Shown: positions 1 to 9,400 of the stretch, one piece after another | How positions within the stretch are numbered: position 1 is the stretch's first letter | Layout: every line of letters begins with the position of its first letter | Assembly: GCA_019115765.1 (NCBI GenBank) | Contig: DXCZ01000100.1 | Span: 1 to 55,117, forward strand | Direction of reading: 5' to 3' | Origin: Candidatus Mediterraneibacter stercoripullorum | GTDB lineage: Bacteria; Bacillota; Clostridia; Lachnospirales; Lachnospiraceae | DNA length: 55,117 nt | Translations under genes and position numbers: made by a program | The notes under the pieces: generated by a model | Seen by the model: the letters and a program-made list of their open reading frames with translations, nothing else | The model's database searches: none | Told to the model about the DNA's origin: nothing

Positions 1-117
1 GATTAGTTGTGTGGTAACTCTAATTATACTTCAAAAAAGGGGGTCATTGCTTTTTTATTTGCAAAAAGTGATGTATTCCTTGAAAATATAAGGTTTTAAA
101 GAAAAATAGGGCTGTAA
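1..117. other. AT-rich non-coding sequence at left edge, possibly the end of an inserted element
   Basis: This stretch is much richer in A and T than the helicase sequence that follows, and it carries in-frame stops (TAA at 97 and 115) just before the helicase frame opens. No coding sequence is visible. A 7-bp inverted repeat, CTGTAAA/TTTACAG with a 2-nt gap, spans the junction at 112-127. I infer that this may be the tip of an insertion or rearrangement that removed the front of the helicase gene; the element itself is outside the window. Confidence 0.35.
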
Positions 118-1602
118 AACTTTACAGTACCAGAGCAGGAAGGGCAGGAAGACCAGGAAAATGTCCGGAAGAATGACCGGGATTTTGAAAATGCATTTGA
201 AGTCTATGAGGAGAAGAAGCGGCTGCGCAGTCTGCTGGACTTTGACGATCTGCTGCTGAGAACCGCGGAGATGATCGAGAGCGGACGGGCGGCAGCAGGA
301 TGGGAGAAGCCATTTCGATATCTGCTGGTGGATGAATTCCAGGATATCAATCCGATCCAGTTCAGGCTTGTGAAGCTGTGGAGTCATGCAGGTCAGGAAT
401 TGTTTGTCATTGGAGATCCGGATCAGTCCATTTATGGGTTCCGTGGCGCAGATGCGTCATGCTTTGAGAAGCTTAAGAAAGAATATAGTGACCTTGAGCT
501 TGTGGAGCTGAAGGAAAATTATCGGTCATCTCCCCAGATCCTGAATGCGGCCTATCATGTGATCAGTGGAGGAAGCGGGGCAGAACAGGGAACGAAAATA
601 GGGGTGGCCTCAGATATAGAGGGTGAAGCAGGGATTGGCTCTGAAAATGACAGGAAACAGCTCCATCCCAACTGTAAAGATAACGTGCTGGTCCGTCTTG
701 TGAAAGCGGGAAGCCCACTTGGCGAAGCCATATTTATTGCAAAAGAGATCAACCGGCTGGCCGGCGGGATCGGCATGCTGGAAGCTCATCAGTCAGTCTG
801 GGAGATGGATGGGAGAAAGATCAGAAGCTTTGATGAGATCGCGGTACTTTGCCGCACCCACCATCAGATGGAGCTGGTGGAGAAATGTCTGAGAAAGGAG
901 AGTATTCCTTATATTGTCAGCGGCAGAGAAGATTTCCTGAAGGATCCGGCGGTCCAGGCAAGCATCGGATTCTTCCGGTATCTTGAGAATCCGGAAGATC
1001 CTTCAGCAGTTATGACGACGTCTGAATGTGGAGAGGCTCTGTGGAACCTGGAGCAGAATGCTGTGGCAGATGAGGTGATCAGAAATACGACAGAACGGTT
1101 TCTTCCTCTATACCGCAAGAAGAAACCGGAAAAGTTCCTGTCCCAGTGGATGGAAGAGCTGAATCTGTCGGAAAATCCTGCCATGCAGAAACTTTCGCAG
1201 ATGACAGTGTTTTACAAGACGATGACAGAATTTACAGATGCACTGCTTCTGGGAACTGAGAGCGATCTGAAGCGGTGCGGGAATAAGCGGTACACCTCGG
1301 AAGCAGTATCACTTATGACACTCCATGGATCCAAGGGTCTGGAATTCCCGGTGACATTTATCTATGGGGCAGAGCAGGGCAGTATACCTCTGGAAAGTGA
1401 GAAACATCCGTCAGATAAGGCGGAGGAGCGGAGACTCTTCTATGTAGGCATGACCCGTGCAAAAGAAGAGCTGATCATGATCACATCTGGAGAAATGTCA
1501 GAGTTTCTCCGACAACTTCCGGATGGACTGATGGAAACGGAAGAGACATCAAAAAGAAAATCCGGGGAAGAATGGCATCAGATGAGCCTGTTCGAAATGT
1601 AA
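118..1602 (+). pseudogene. 5'-truncated UvrD/Rep-type superfamily 1 DNA helicase
   Basis: Superfamily 1A helicases unwind DNA with ATP and need a Walker A motif near the N-terminus. Here the frame opens directly after a stop codon and starts inside domain 1B (LLDFDDLLL). It then shows motif II (LLVDEFQDINP), motif III (IGDPDQSIYGFRGAD), motif IV (ENYRSSPQIL), motif V (LMTLHGSKGLEFP) and motif VI (FYVGMTRAKEEL) in the right order, ending in QMSLFEM. Motifs Q, I and Ia are missing, so roughly 150-250 N-terminal residues are lost. The first in-frame ATG is at 271, giving at most 443 residues without an ATP-binding P-loop. No ribosome-binding site precedes the open frame. The product cannot be an active helicase unless the missing part is joined elsewhere. 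The downstream half is well preserved, so the damage looks recent. Confidence 0.8.
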
Positions 1603-1619
1603 GAAGATAAGAGTGGGAA

Positions 1620-1905
1620 CGGGGAGTTCATTTGCTATCAAAGGGCCGCCGGGGCAACACAGCGCTTTGACAGCTGGATATTGAGAAACAGTTGAACAAT
1701 CCTCACCCGTCTGCACTCTCAGAAAGTCTTTTCAAGCAGTCCGCCCATCTGCTTTTCTTGCTGTGAAGCCACTGACTTCCGTTTTGAACAGCTCAGAAAA
1801 CAGAGCTGATCTCGAAAACTTCCCTTCACGTAGAACACGTTTTGGAGACACCTCTGTTGGATGTTTAATCATCGAAGTTTGTGCGTTAAACAGCGGATAT
1901 AGCCA
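1620..1905. repeat. degenerate palindromic intergenic repeat, relative of the one at 39814-40290
   Basis: Segments of this region match the reverse complement of the larger repeat at 39814-40290. Examples are AGTTCATTTG near 1625, the stretch around GACAGCTGGAT at 1669, and the end segment with ACGTTTTGGAGACA, TGGATGTTTAA and TATAGCCAT at 1836-1905. The middle part differs. The right end runs into the 3' end of the - strand regulator gene and supplies its last codons and stop. No protein is encoded. The similarity was found by eye; percent identity was not computed. Confidence 0.6.
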
Positions 1906-2677
1906 TGGTGAACAGCCGTATGATGATCTCCCATGTGCCGGGAAACAGCTGCAGGATAGCGGATCGGACTGCATCTGAAGTGATATTTGATCCGGGGCTA
2001 AAACAGATCTGGCCTACGGTCGTATTGCCGATGGCGATCGCGGCTCTGGCATAGTCGCCGGCGGCAATCTTCTGACCGATGGCTGCTCCGCCGAGGGCAT
2101 AGATCCCTATTGCGCATCCGCCGGCGGAAAGGATCCCGATGGCGAGGCCGCCGAAGGAAACGGTGCCTATGGACAGACCTCCAAAAGCAAGCAGAAGTCC
2201 CAGGGCCAATCCGCCGATGGACAGAAGCCCGGCAGAGGCGCCGCCGATGGATATGATTCCGGCTGATAAAGCGCCGAATGCAAAGATGCCAGTTGCTATA
2301 TTTCCGATGGCGATAACCCCTTTTGCCCGGCGGATCCCTCCTGTCATAAACAGACGGCCGGAGCCGAGATTGATATGGATCAGGGGAAGTCCGCAGAAAG
2401 TCCTGGCGCTTTTATACTCGTAATGCCATGGCACATAGCGGATCTCACGTACCGGAGCCTGGCGAGATGATTCAGAGCCGGTGCTGCGTCCTACAAGTTC
2501 ATCGATAGAAATCTGGAAAAGATCAGACAGCTCTATCAGTTTATCCATCTCAGGTGTGGTGATGCCAAGCTCCCATTTGGAGATTGTCTGCCGGGTAACG
2601 CCCAGCCTTTCACCCAGCTGTTCCTGAGAAAGCCCTTTCTGTTTTCTTAATGTAATCAGTTGTTCCTGAAAAGTCAT
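1886..2677 (-). CDS. XRE-family HTH regulator with C-terminal glycine-pentad repeat domain
   Basis: Residues 1-60 form a Cro/C1-type helix-turn-helix (KGLSQEQLGERLGVTRQT, then ISKWELG), typical of DNA-binding repressors. After a linker, residues of about 110-225 consist of some 15 five-residue units with Gly at position 1 and Ala or Ser at position 4 (for example GVIAI GNIAT, GGLAL). Such tails occur in clostridial HTH proteins of unknown role; they could form a beta-solenoid or hydrophobic packed hairpins. The protein has 263 residues. The start ATG is preceded by AGGAGGGCC on the coding strand. The last codons (MAISAV and stop) lie in an intergenic repeat, so the original C-terminus may have been altered. 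Targets are unknown; autoregulation is possible. HTH call is sure, the tail's function is not. Confidence 0.85.
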   Translation of the reverse strand: MTFQEQLITLRKQKGLSQEQLGERLGVTRQTISKWELGITTPEMDKLIELSDLFQISIDELVGRSTGSESSRQAPVREIRYVPWHYEYKSARTFCGLPLIHINLGSGRLFMTGGIRRAKGVIAIGNIATGIFAFGALSAGIISIGGASAGLLSIGGLALGLLLAFGGLSIGTVSFGGLAIGILSAGGCAIGIYALGGAAIGQKIAAGDYARAAIAIGNTTVGQICFSPGSNITSDAVRSAILQLFPGTWEIIIRLFTMAISAV

Positions 2678-2765
2678 AATATAGGCCCTCCTGTGCCGCG
2701 GCCCGCGTTCCTGCCGGCCGGTATACTACGGCGGACATCTGAGACCAGTATTACTTTTCAGAAAG

Positions 2766-2793
2766 TTGATGCCTGTTGCTTCTTTTATATAAA
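2766..2793 (+). promoter_or_regulatory. candidate sigma-A promoter for the phosphatase-cvfB-dnaE genes
   Basis: TTGATG (2766-2771) and TATAAA (2788-2793) are separated by 16 nt and lie 45 nt upstream of the start codon. The match is visual only. Confidence 0.45.
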
Positions 2794-2837
2794 AATAGTA
2801 AAATAAACATACGTGTAAGGAAAAAGGAGACAGAAAA

Positions 2838-3686
2838 ATGGAAAAAGACAAGCTCATGAAGCCCGCGGATACTCCCGCTCAGCTCCCCGACTTTTCCGCC
2901 ATCGAGGATGTTGTCCGTAGAGCAGGCGCCATTCTGAGAGAGGCGCATCTGTCCGATGATGCTGTAACGCACAAGGAAGGGGAGGCCAATTTTGTCACCA
3001 GCTATGATGTGGCCGTGCAGAAGTTCCTCATAGAGGAGCTTCGCAGGATCCTGCCGGAGGCGGATTTCTTCGGCGAGGAGGAGACAGAGGGAAATACCCG
3101 CGGCAAAGGCGGGAACGGATACTGTTTCTATATTGATCCTATTGACGGGACTACGAACTTTATGTTTCACTATAACTTCAGCTGTGTGTCCGTGGGCCTT
3201 GCATATCAGAGAAAGATGATGGCCGGATTTGTATATAATCCTTATGTGGATGAGATGTTTACCGGTATCCGGGGAGAAGGGGCTTTCCTTAACGGGAAAA
3301 AACTTTCCATAGAGAATCTGTCTCTGGAAGAAGGCATTGCATCCTTCGGGTGCGCACGCTATAATGAGTCGAATACGGATATCCTGTTTGATACGGTTAA
3401 GGTCATGTTTCAGAGGTGTCTGGCTGTCCGGAGCGGAGGCTCTGCAGCGCTGGATCTGTGCCGGATCGCAGGCGGCAGCAGTGTGATCTATCTGGAACTG
3501 AAGCTTCAGCCTTACGATTATGCCGCGGCTTCGGTCGTTATAGAGGAGGCGGGCGGAGTGATCGCTCAGATCGACGGCAGTCCGGTTACCCTTGATGGCC
3601 CCTGCTCGATTCTGGCAGGTACGGGAAGAGCTGTGGACGAAGTGAGACAGATCTACAACAGCTGCAGCAAGGGTCCCGGCTCTTGA
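2838..3686 (+). CDS. inositol monophosphatase family protein
   Basis: Members of this Mg-dependent family remove phosphate from inositol-1-phosphate, 3'-phosphoadenosine 5'-phosphate or sugar phosphates in the cytoplasm. The 282-residue protein shows the three metal-binding motifs in order: FFGEEETEG (about residue 80), IDPIDGTTNF (about 100) and YDYAAASVVIEEAGG near residue 230. The last replaces the usual WDxAAG with YDYAA, a common variant. Length matches the family. A GGAG site sits 8 nt before the ATG. It is followed 76 nt later by an S1-domain gene and then dnaE on the same strand. Substrate cannot be decided from sequence. Confidence 0.9.
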   Translation: MEKDKLMKPADTPAQLPDFSAIEDVVRRAGAILREAHLSDDAVTHKEGEANFVTSYDVAVQKFLIEELRRILPEADFFGEEETEGNTRGKGGNGYCFYIDPIDGTTNFMFHYNFSCVSVGLAYQRKMMAGFVYNPYVDEMFTGIRGEGAFLNGKKLSIENLSLEEGIASFGCARYNESNTDILFDTVKVMFQRCLAVRSGGSAALDLCRIAGGSSVIYLELKLQPYDYAAASVVIEEAGGVIAQIDGSPVTLDGPCSILAGTGRAVDEVRQIYNSCSKGPGS

Positions 3687-3762
3687 GGATATCGGGAATA
3701 AGACGAACTGTGTACTGGTACAGTGAATAAGCGAGTAAGAGATTGACATAGGAGAACAGAGT

Positions 3763-4593
3763 ATGAAATTAGGAGAAAAACAGGTTCTGACTGTTGTGAA
3801 AATGGTGGATTTCGGCGTTTATCTGGGGAGCGATGAGGAGCGTGTCCTGCTCCCGAAAAAGCAGGTGCCGGAAGGGATAGAAATGGGAGATCCTGTGGAA
3901 GTCTTCCTTTATAAAGATTCTTCCGACCGCATGATCGCTACAACGAGAGAACCGAAGATCACCCTCGGGGAACTGGCGGTGCTGGATGTTGTAGATGTGG
4001 GGAGGATCGGCGCATTTCTGGACTGGGGGCTTGAGAAGGATCTGCTGCTTCCGTTCCGGGAACAGACGGTAAAGGTAGAAAAGGGGGACAGATGTCTCGT
4101 CAGTCTGTATGTAGACAAGAGCGGACGGCTGTGCGCCACCATGAAGGTGTATCATCTGCTGAGAACGGATTCCCCATATAAAAAGAATGATATGGTCCAT
4201 GGAACAGTATATGAGATCAGCAGAGAATTCGGCGTATTTGTGGCTGTAGACAACTGTTATTCCGCATTGATCCCCCGGCGGGAGGCGTACGGCAGGATGC
4301 GTGTCGGAGATGAGATCGAAGCACGTGTGACAGCGGTAAAGGCAGATGGTAAACTGGACCTGAGCGTAAGGGGCAGGATACCGGAGCAGATGGACGCGGA
4401 TGTGGAAGCGATCAGCCGGCGGCTTGAGAGAGACGGTGAACTGCTGTTTACAGACAAGGCGGATCCGGAAGTGATCCGAAGAGAGCTGGGAATGAGCAAG
4501 GCGGCATTTAAGCGTGCCGTGGGAAGACTGCTGAAACAGGGCAGGATCGTGATTGACAGTGAACAGGGAAGGATTCTTCCTGTGAAAAAGTAG
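3763..4593 (+). CDS. cvfB: CvfB-like S1 RNA-binding protein
   Basis: CvfB proteins contain several S1-like OB folds and a C-terminal winged helix; in Staphylococcus aureus CvfB binds RNA and affects virulence-gene expression. This 276-residue protein shows OB-fold repeats starting at residues 1 (VVKMVDFGVYLG), about 65 (DVGRIGAFLDWG) and about 148 (HGTVYEISREFGVFV). A C-terminal winged-helix-like segment follows (RRELGMSKAAFKRAVGRLLK). An AGGAG site precedes the ATG by 8 nt. The stop is 12 nt before the preferred dnaE start, so the two genes are very probably co-transcribed. The role in this organism is inferred only from the family. Confidence 0.85.
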   Translation: MKLGEKQVLTVVKMVDFGVYLGSDEERVLLPKKQVPEGIEMGDPVEVFLYKDSSDRMIATTREPKITLGELAVLDVVDVGRIGAFLDWGLEKDLLLPFREQTVKVEKGDRCLVSLYVDKSGRLCATMKVYHLLRTDSPYKKNDMVHGTVYEISREFGVFVAVDNCYSALIPRREAYGRMRVGDEIEARVTAVKADGKLDLSVRGRIPEQMDADVEAISRRLERDGELLFTDKADPEVIRRELGMSKAAFKRAVGRLLKQGRIVIDSEQGRILPVKK

Positions 4594-4605
4594 GAAATGC
4601 AGAAT

Positions 4606-7600
4606 ATGAGTTTTGTACATTTACATGTCCATACGGAGTACAGTCTCCTGGACGGATCAAATAAGATAAAGGAATATGTTTCAAGAGTAAAAGAACTCGG
4701 CATGAACAGCGCGGCTATCACAGATCACGGCGTGATGTACGGTGTCATCGACTTCTACCGGGAGTGTAAGAGCCAGGGAATCAACCCGATCCTGGGATGT
4801 GAAGTCTATGTGGCGCCGAATTCCCGTTTCGACAGAGAAGTGACAGGCGGAGACGACAGATATTATCACCTGGTGCTCCTTGCGGAGAATAATCAGGGCT
4901 ATGCCAACCTGATGAAGATCGTTTCCAAGGGATTCGTGGAAGGGTATTACTATAAGCCCCGGGTGGATAAGTCTCTCCTCAGGGAATATCATGAGGGGAT
5001 CATCGCTCTGAGCGCCTGTCTGGCAGGCGAAGTTCAGCGCTATATTGTGAAAGGGCTGTATGACGAGGCGAAGAAGACTGCGCTGGAGTACAGGGATATA
5101 TTCGGAGAGAACAACTATTTCCTGGAGCTTCAGGATCACGGCATACCGGATCAGACGCTTGTGAACCAGCAGCTTCTCAAGATGTCATCGGAGACAGGAA
5201 TTCCTCTGGTAGCCACCAATGACGTTCACTATACCTATGCAGAGGACGCGAAGGCTCATGACATCCTGCTCTGCATCCAGACAGGAAAAAAGCTGGCGGA
5301 TGAGAACCGGATGCGCTATGAGGGCGGGCAGTATTATGTGAAGTCTCCGGAAGAGATGGAAAAGCTGTTTCCTTTTGCACTTCAGGCACTGGATAATACA
5401 CAGAAGATCGCGGACCGTTGTTCCGTGGAGATCGAGTTCGGGGTGACAAAGCTGCCCAAGTTCGATGTGCCGGAGGGATATACATCATGGGAATATCTGC
5501 AGAAGCTCTGCTGGGAAGGGCTGGAGAAACGTTACGGGACGCCCTCGGAAGAGCTGAAGGAACGGTTGGAATATGAACTGAACACCATCAAAAATATGGG
5601 ATATGTGGACTACTTTCTGATCGTGTGGGACTTTATCAAATATGCCAAGGACCATGGCATTGCAGTAGGGCCGGGAAGGGGATCTGCCGCAGGAAGTATC
5701 GTGTCATACTGTCTGGGCATTACTACCATCGATCCCATCCGGTATCAGCTGCTCTTCGAGCGTTTCCTGAATCCGGAACGTGTGTCCATGCCTGATATCG
5801 ACGTGGATTTCTGCTTTGAGAGAAGGCAGGAGGTAATTGATTATGTAGTGCGCAAGTACGGGAAGGACAGGGTGGTCCAGATCGTAACCTTCGGAACCCT
5901 GGCGGCCCGCGGTGTGATCCGCGATGTGGGGCGTGTGATGGATCTGCCCTATGCCTTTGTGGACAGCATCGCCAAGATGATCCCCCAGGAGCTGAACATT
6001 ACCATAGACAAGGCTCTGAAGGAGAATCCGGAGCTGCGCAGAACATATGAGAACGATGAGCAGGTGAAGTATCTGATTGATATGGCAAAGCGTCTGGAGG
6101 GCCTGCCGAGACACAGCTCCATGCATGCTGCAGGTGTAGTCATCAGTCAGAAGTCTGTGGATGAATATGTGCCTCTTTCCCGTGCCTCTGATGGTACGAT
6201 CACGACACAGTTTACCATGACCACGCTGGAGGAGCTGGGACTTCTTAAGATGGATTTCCTCGGGCTGCGTACTCTGACTGTGATCCAGAACGCAGTAGAG
6301 ATGGCAAGGAAAAAGGATCCCACCATTGATGTGGAAAAGATCGATTACAACGACCAGGCGGTGATGGATTATATCGGTACCGGAAAGACGGACGGCGTAT
6401 TCCAGCTGGAGAGTGCGGGAATGAAGGGGTTCATGAAGGAACTGAAGCCCCACAGCCTGGAGGATATCATTGCCGGCATCTCCCTGTACCGTCCGGGTCC
6501 CATGGACTTTATTCCCCAGTACATCCGGGGGAAGAATGATGCTTCGTCGATTACTTATGACTGCCCCCAGCTGCAGCCGATCCTGGAACCTACTTACGGC
6601 TGTATCGTTTATCAGGAACAGGTTATGCAGATCGTGCGTGATCTGGCAGGATATACACTTGGACGGAGTGATCTTCTCAGACGGGCTATGTCCAAGAAAA
6701 AGGGCGATGTCATGCAGAAGGAGCGTCAGATCTTCGTGTATGGAGACGAGGCTAACGGCGTGCTGGGCTGTGTGAAGAATGGCATTGACGAGAAGACTGC
6801 CAATAAAATCTATGACGAGATGATTGATTTCGCAAAATATGCATTTAATAAATCCCATGCGGCCGCCTATGCGGTAGTGGCATATCAGACAGCATGGCTG
6901 AAATATTATTACCCTGTAGAGTTTATGGCGGCTCTTATGACTTCCGTGATTGAAAATCCGTCAAAGGTGGCAGAATATATCTATGCATGCCGACAGATGA
7001 ATATCCGGATCCTGCCGCCGGACATCAACCGGGGCGAAGCTGCTTTTTCCGTAGATGGAGACAATATCCGCTACGGCCTGGCTGCAATCAAGAGCATCGG
7101 GAAGCCTGTGATCCAGGCCATCGTGGATGAGAGGAACGCTTTCGGACCATACCGCAGTCTGGAAGACTTCATCACCAGACTGTCGTCAAGAGATGTGCTG
7201 AACAAAAGGGCAATCGAGAACTTCATAAAAGCCGGCGCTCTGGATACGCTGGGCGGTACCAGGAAGCAGTTTATGAGTATCTATATCCAGATCGTGGATC
7301 ATGTCAATCAGGAGAAGAAATATTCCATGGCAGGCCAGCTCAGCCTGTTCGATATGGCTTCGGAAGATCAGAAGGCGGAATTTCAGATCCGGCTGCCGGA
7401 TGTAGGAGAGTATTCCAAGGAGAATCTGCTCGCATTTGAGAAGGAAGTGCTGGGCATCTATATCAGCGGCCATCCGCTGGAAGCCTACGAAGAGAAGTGG
7501 AGAAAAGTTATTACAGCGACTACCAGTGATTTTCAGCCTGATGACGATACCGGGCGTACAAAGGTACATGACGGGGCGAGAGTGATCATCGGCGGAATGA

Positions 7601-8079
7601 TCACGGATAAAACTGTGAAGCATACGAAGACAAATCAGATGATGGCCTTCGTCACGGTGGAGGACCTGCTGGGAACAGTGGAAGTGGTGGTATTCCCGAG
7701 AGATTATGAGAAAAACCGGCAGTACCTCGAGCTGGACAGCAAAGTGTACATCCGGGGACGGGTGTCAGAGGAAGAAGAGAAGGCCAGCAAGCTGATCTGC
7801 GAGAGTGTGATCCCGTTCGAACAGAAAAAACGGGAACTCTGGATCCAGTTCCCGGACAAGGCGGCATGGAACGATGAAGAGCAGATCATCTATGGATATC
7901 TTGCGGATTCCGAGGGAAATGATGAAGTGGTGATCTATTGTGCAAAGGAGCGCGCAGTGAAAAAGCTTCCAAGAAACCGCAACATAAGTATCAATCAGCA
8001 GGTTTTAAGCAGATTGATGAATCATTACGGAGAAAGCCGCGTAAAAGTGGTCGAAAAAGCTATTGAAAACCACTTCTAA
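4606..8079 (+). CDS. dnaE: DNA polymerase III alpha subunit (replicative polymerase)
   Basis: DnaE extends DNA at the replication fork as a family C polymerase. The protein begins with the PHP domain (FVHLHVHTEYSLLDGSNK), followed by the palm with GPGRGSAAGSIVSYCLG and the catalytic PDIDVDF (Asp399 and Asp401), then the beta-binding and helix-hairpin-helix regions. A C-terminal OB fold begins near VIIGGMITDKTVKHTKTNQ. QLSLFD, a typical beta-clamp-binding motif, lies near residue 910. At 1157 residues it is full length for the DnaE1 type. I choose the ATG at 4606 rather than 4597 because AGGA at 4592-4595 is only 1 nt from the earlier ATG but 10 nt from this one. The gene follows cvfB closely. 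Confidence 0.97.
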   Translation: MSFVHLHVHTEYSLLDGSNKIKEYVSRVKELGMNSAAITDHGVMYGVIDFYRECKSQGINPILGCEVYVAPNSRFDREVTGGDDRYYHLVLLAENNQGYANLMKIVSKGFVEGYYYKPRVDKSLLREYHEGIIALSACLAGEVQRYIVKGLYDEAKKTALEYRDIFGENNYFLELQDHGIPDQTLVNQQLLKMSSETGIPLVATNDVHYTYAEDAKAHDILLCIQTGKKLADENRMRYEGGQYYVKSPEEMEKLFPFALQALDNTQKIADRCSVEIEFGVTKLPKFDVPEGYTSWEYLQKLCWEGLEKRYGTPSEELKERLEYELNTIKNMGYVDYFLIVWDFIKYAKDHGIAVGPGRGSAAGSIVSYCLGITTIDPIRYQLLFERFLNPERVSMPDIDVDFCFERRQEVIDYVVRKYGKDRVVQIVTFGTLAARGVIRDVGRVMDLPYAFVDSIAKMIPQELNITIDKALKENPELRRTYENDEQVKYLIDMAKRLEGLPRHSSMHAAGVVISQKSVDEYVPLSRASDGTITTQFTMTTLEELGLLKMDFLGLRTLTVIQNAVEMARKKDPTIDVEKIDYNDQAVMDYIGTGKTDGVFQLESAGMKGFMKELKPHSLEDIIAGISLYRPGPMDFIPQYIRGKNDASSITYDCPQLQPILEPTYGCIVYQEQVMQIVRDLAGYTLGRSDLLRRAMSKKKGDVMQKERQIFVYGDEANGVLGCVKNGIDEKTANKIYDEMIDFAKYAFNKSHAAAYAVVAYQTAWLKYYYPVEFMAALMTSVIENPSKVAEYIYACRQMNIRILPPDINRGEAAFSVDGDNIRYGLAAIKSIGKPVIQAIVDERNAFGPYRSLEDFITRLSSRDVLNKRAIENFIKAGALDTLGGTRKQFMSIYIQIVDHVNQEKKYSMAGQLSLFDMASEDQKAEFQIRLPDVGEYSKENLLAFEKEVLGIYISGHPLEAYEEKWRKVITATTSDFQPDDDTGRTKVHDGARVIIGGMITDKTVKHTKTNQMMAFVTVEDLLGTVEVVVFPRDYEKNRQYLELDSKVYIRGRVSEEEEKASKLICESVIPFEQKKRELWIQFPDKAAWNDEEQIIYGYLADSEGNDEVVIYCAKERAVKKLPRNRNISINQQVLSRLMNHYGESRVKVVEKAIENHF

Positions 8080-8169
8080 ATAATGTAGAATATTCTCGGA
8101 ATTGTTTAAAATTTCACATTATTTGGGTTTGGCAGTTATGTAAATTCTAATGGAAAGGTGGAAAAAAAC

Positions 8170-9180
8170 ATGGCAGAGTTTGAGAAAGAAGGATATCTGG
8201 ATGATATTGAGGATCAGATCCGGACAATCGGAGTCCTGACCAGCGGCGGCGATGCGCCGGGTATGAACGCGGCGATTCGCGCGGTCGTAAGAACAGCTTT
8301 ATCAAAAGGAGTTAAAGTACGTGGAATCCGCAGAGGTTATCACGGACTTCTGAAAGAAGAGATCATCGATATGTCAGCACGTGATGTGTCTGATACGATC
8401 CAGCGCGGAGGTACGATCCTTCAGACAGCGCGCTGCAAGTCCATGCGCACCGAAGAAGGCCAGCAGAAGGCAGCCGCTATCTGTAAGAAATACGGTATTG
8501 ACGGACTGGTAGTTATCGGAGGAGACGGTTCCTTTGCAGGTGCTCAGAAGCTTGCTAATCTCGGCGTGAATACAGTGGGGGTTCCGGGAACTATTGATCT
8601 GGATATCGCATGCACAGATTATACGATCGGATTTGATACAGCTGTAAATACAGCTATGGAAGCAATTGATAAAGTGCGTGATACTTCTACATCACACGAG
8701 CGCTGCAGTATCATCGAGGTTATGGGACGTGATGCTGGTTATCTGGCTCTGTGGTGCGGTATTGCAAATGGTGCTGAGCGTATCCTGATGCCTGAGGAGC
8801 ATGATTTTGATGAGGAAGCCATCATAAAGGATATTATGGAAAGCAAGAAGCGCGGTAAGAAGAATTATATCATCATCAACGCCGAAGGTATCGGTGATTC
8901 CATTAATATGGCAAAGAGGATCGAGGAGGCTACAGGTATGGAGACAAGAGCAACAATCCTGGGCCACATGCAGCGCGGCGGAAGTCCCACATGTAAAGAC
9001 AGAGTTTACGCTTCTATTATGGGATCTATGGCGGTAGATCTGCTCTGCCAGGGCAAGACCAACCGTGTAGTTGGATACAAGGACGGAAAGTTCACAGATT
9101 TCGACATCGAAGAAGCACTTGCAATGAAGAAATCCATTCCGGATTATCAGTATCAGGTAGCTAAGACACTGGCGCTCTAA
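8170..9180 (+). CDS. pfkA: ATP-dependent 6-phosphofructokinase
   Basis: This glycolytic enzyme phosphorylates fructose 6-phosphate to fructose 1,6-bisphosphate in the cytoplasm. It shows GVLTSGGDAPGMNAAIRAVV at the N-terminus, the GGDGS motif (Gly rather than Asp, indicating ATP rather than pyrophosphate as donor), PGTID with the catalytic Asp, and MGRDAGYLAL. The usual TIDND reads TIDLD here, a substitution next to the catalytic Asp. The 337-residue length is normal plus a short N-terminal extension. The ATG at 8170 has AAGGTGG 8 nt upstream; a GTG at 8158 is less likely. It stands alone between dnaE and murI, with a terminator-like hairpin after it. Confidence 0.95.
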   Translation: MAEFEKEGYLDDIEDQIRTIGVLTSGGDAPGMNAAIRAVVRTALSKGVKVRGIRRGYHGLLKEEIIDMSARDVSDTIQRGGTILQTARCKSMRTEEGQQKAAAICKKYGIDGLVVIGGDGSFAGAQKLANLGVNTVGVPGTIDLDIACTDYTIGFDTAVNTAMEAIDKVRDTSTSHERCSIIEVMGRDAGYLALWCGIANGAERILMPEEHDFDEEAIIKDIMESKKRGKKNYIIINAEGIGDSINMAKRIEEATGMETRATILGHMQRGGSPTCKDRVYASIMGSMAVDLLCQGKTNRVVGYKDGKFTDFDIEEALAMKKSIPDYQYQVAKTLAL

Positions 9181-9298
9181 TACAGTGGCTGACGGCGGAG
9201 TAAGCGTATGCTTTTCCGGAAATGCCAGATGTGAGAGTTCGGAATGTGAGATTTCAAGATTTGAGATTTTAAAATAAACAGTTTAAAATGAAGAGTTA

Positions 9299-9340
9299 CG
9301 GCAAAGCGGTAGTATTGACGGCCGCTTTGCCGATTCTTTA
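9299..9340 (+). terminator. hairpin between pfkA and murI
   Basis: CGGCAAAGCGG (9299-9309) and CCGCTTTGCCG (9322-9332) form a perfect 11-bp stem with a 12-nt loop, followed by the T-rich ATTCTTTAC. It probably ends the pfkA transcript, though the T-run is interrupted. Confidence 0.55.
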
Positions 9341-9400
9341 CAAATAGGCATACGGTGGGAAAGCCGCATGACCTGCAAATATCTCAGGAGAGTGGAAGAT

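Noticed and set aside
2751..3749. 332-codon open frame on the - strand
   Set aside because: It is the antisense of the phosphatase gene, has no family motifs, and its composition reflects the codon use of the real gene.
5704..6858. 384-codon open frame on the - strand inside dnaE
   Set aside because: Antisense shadow of a well-conserved polymerase region, no ribosome site or recognisable domain.
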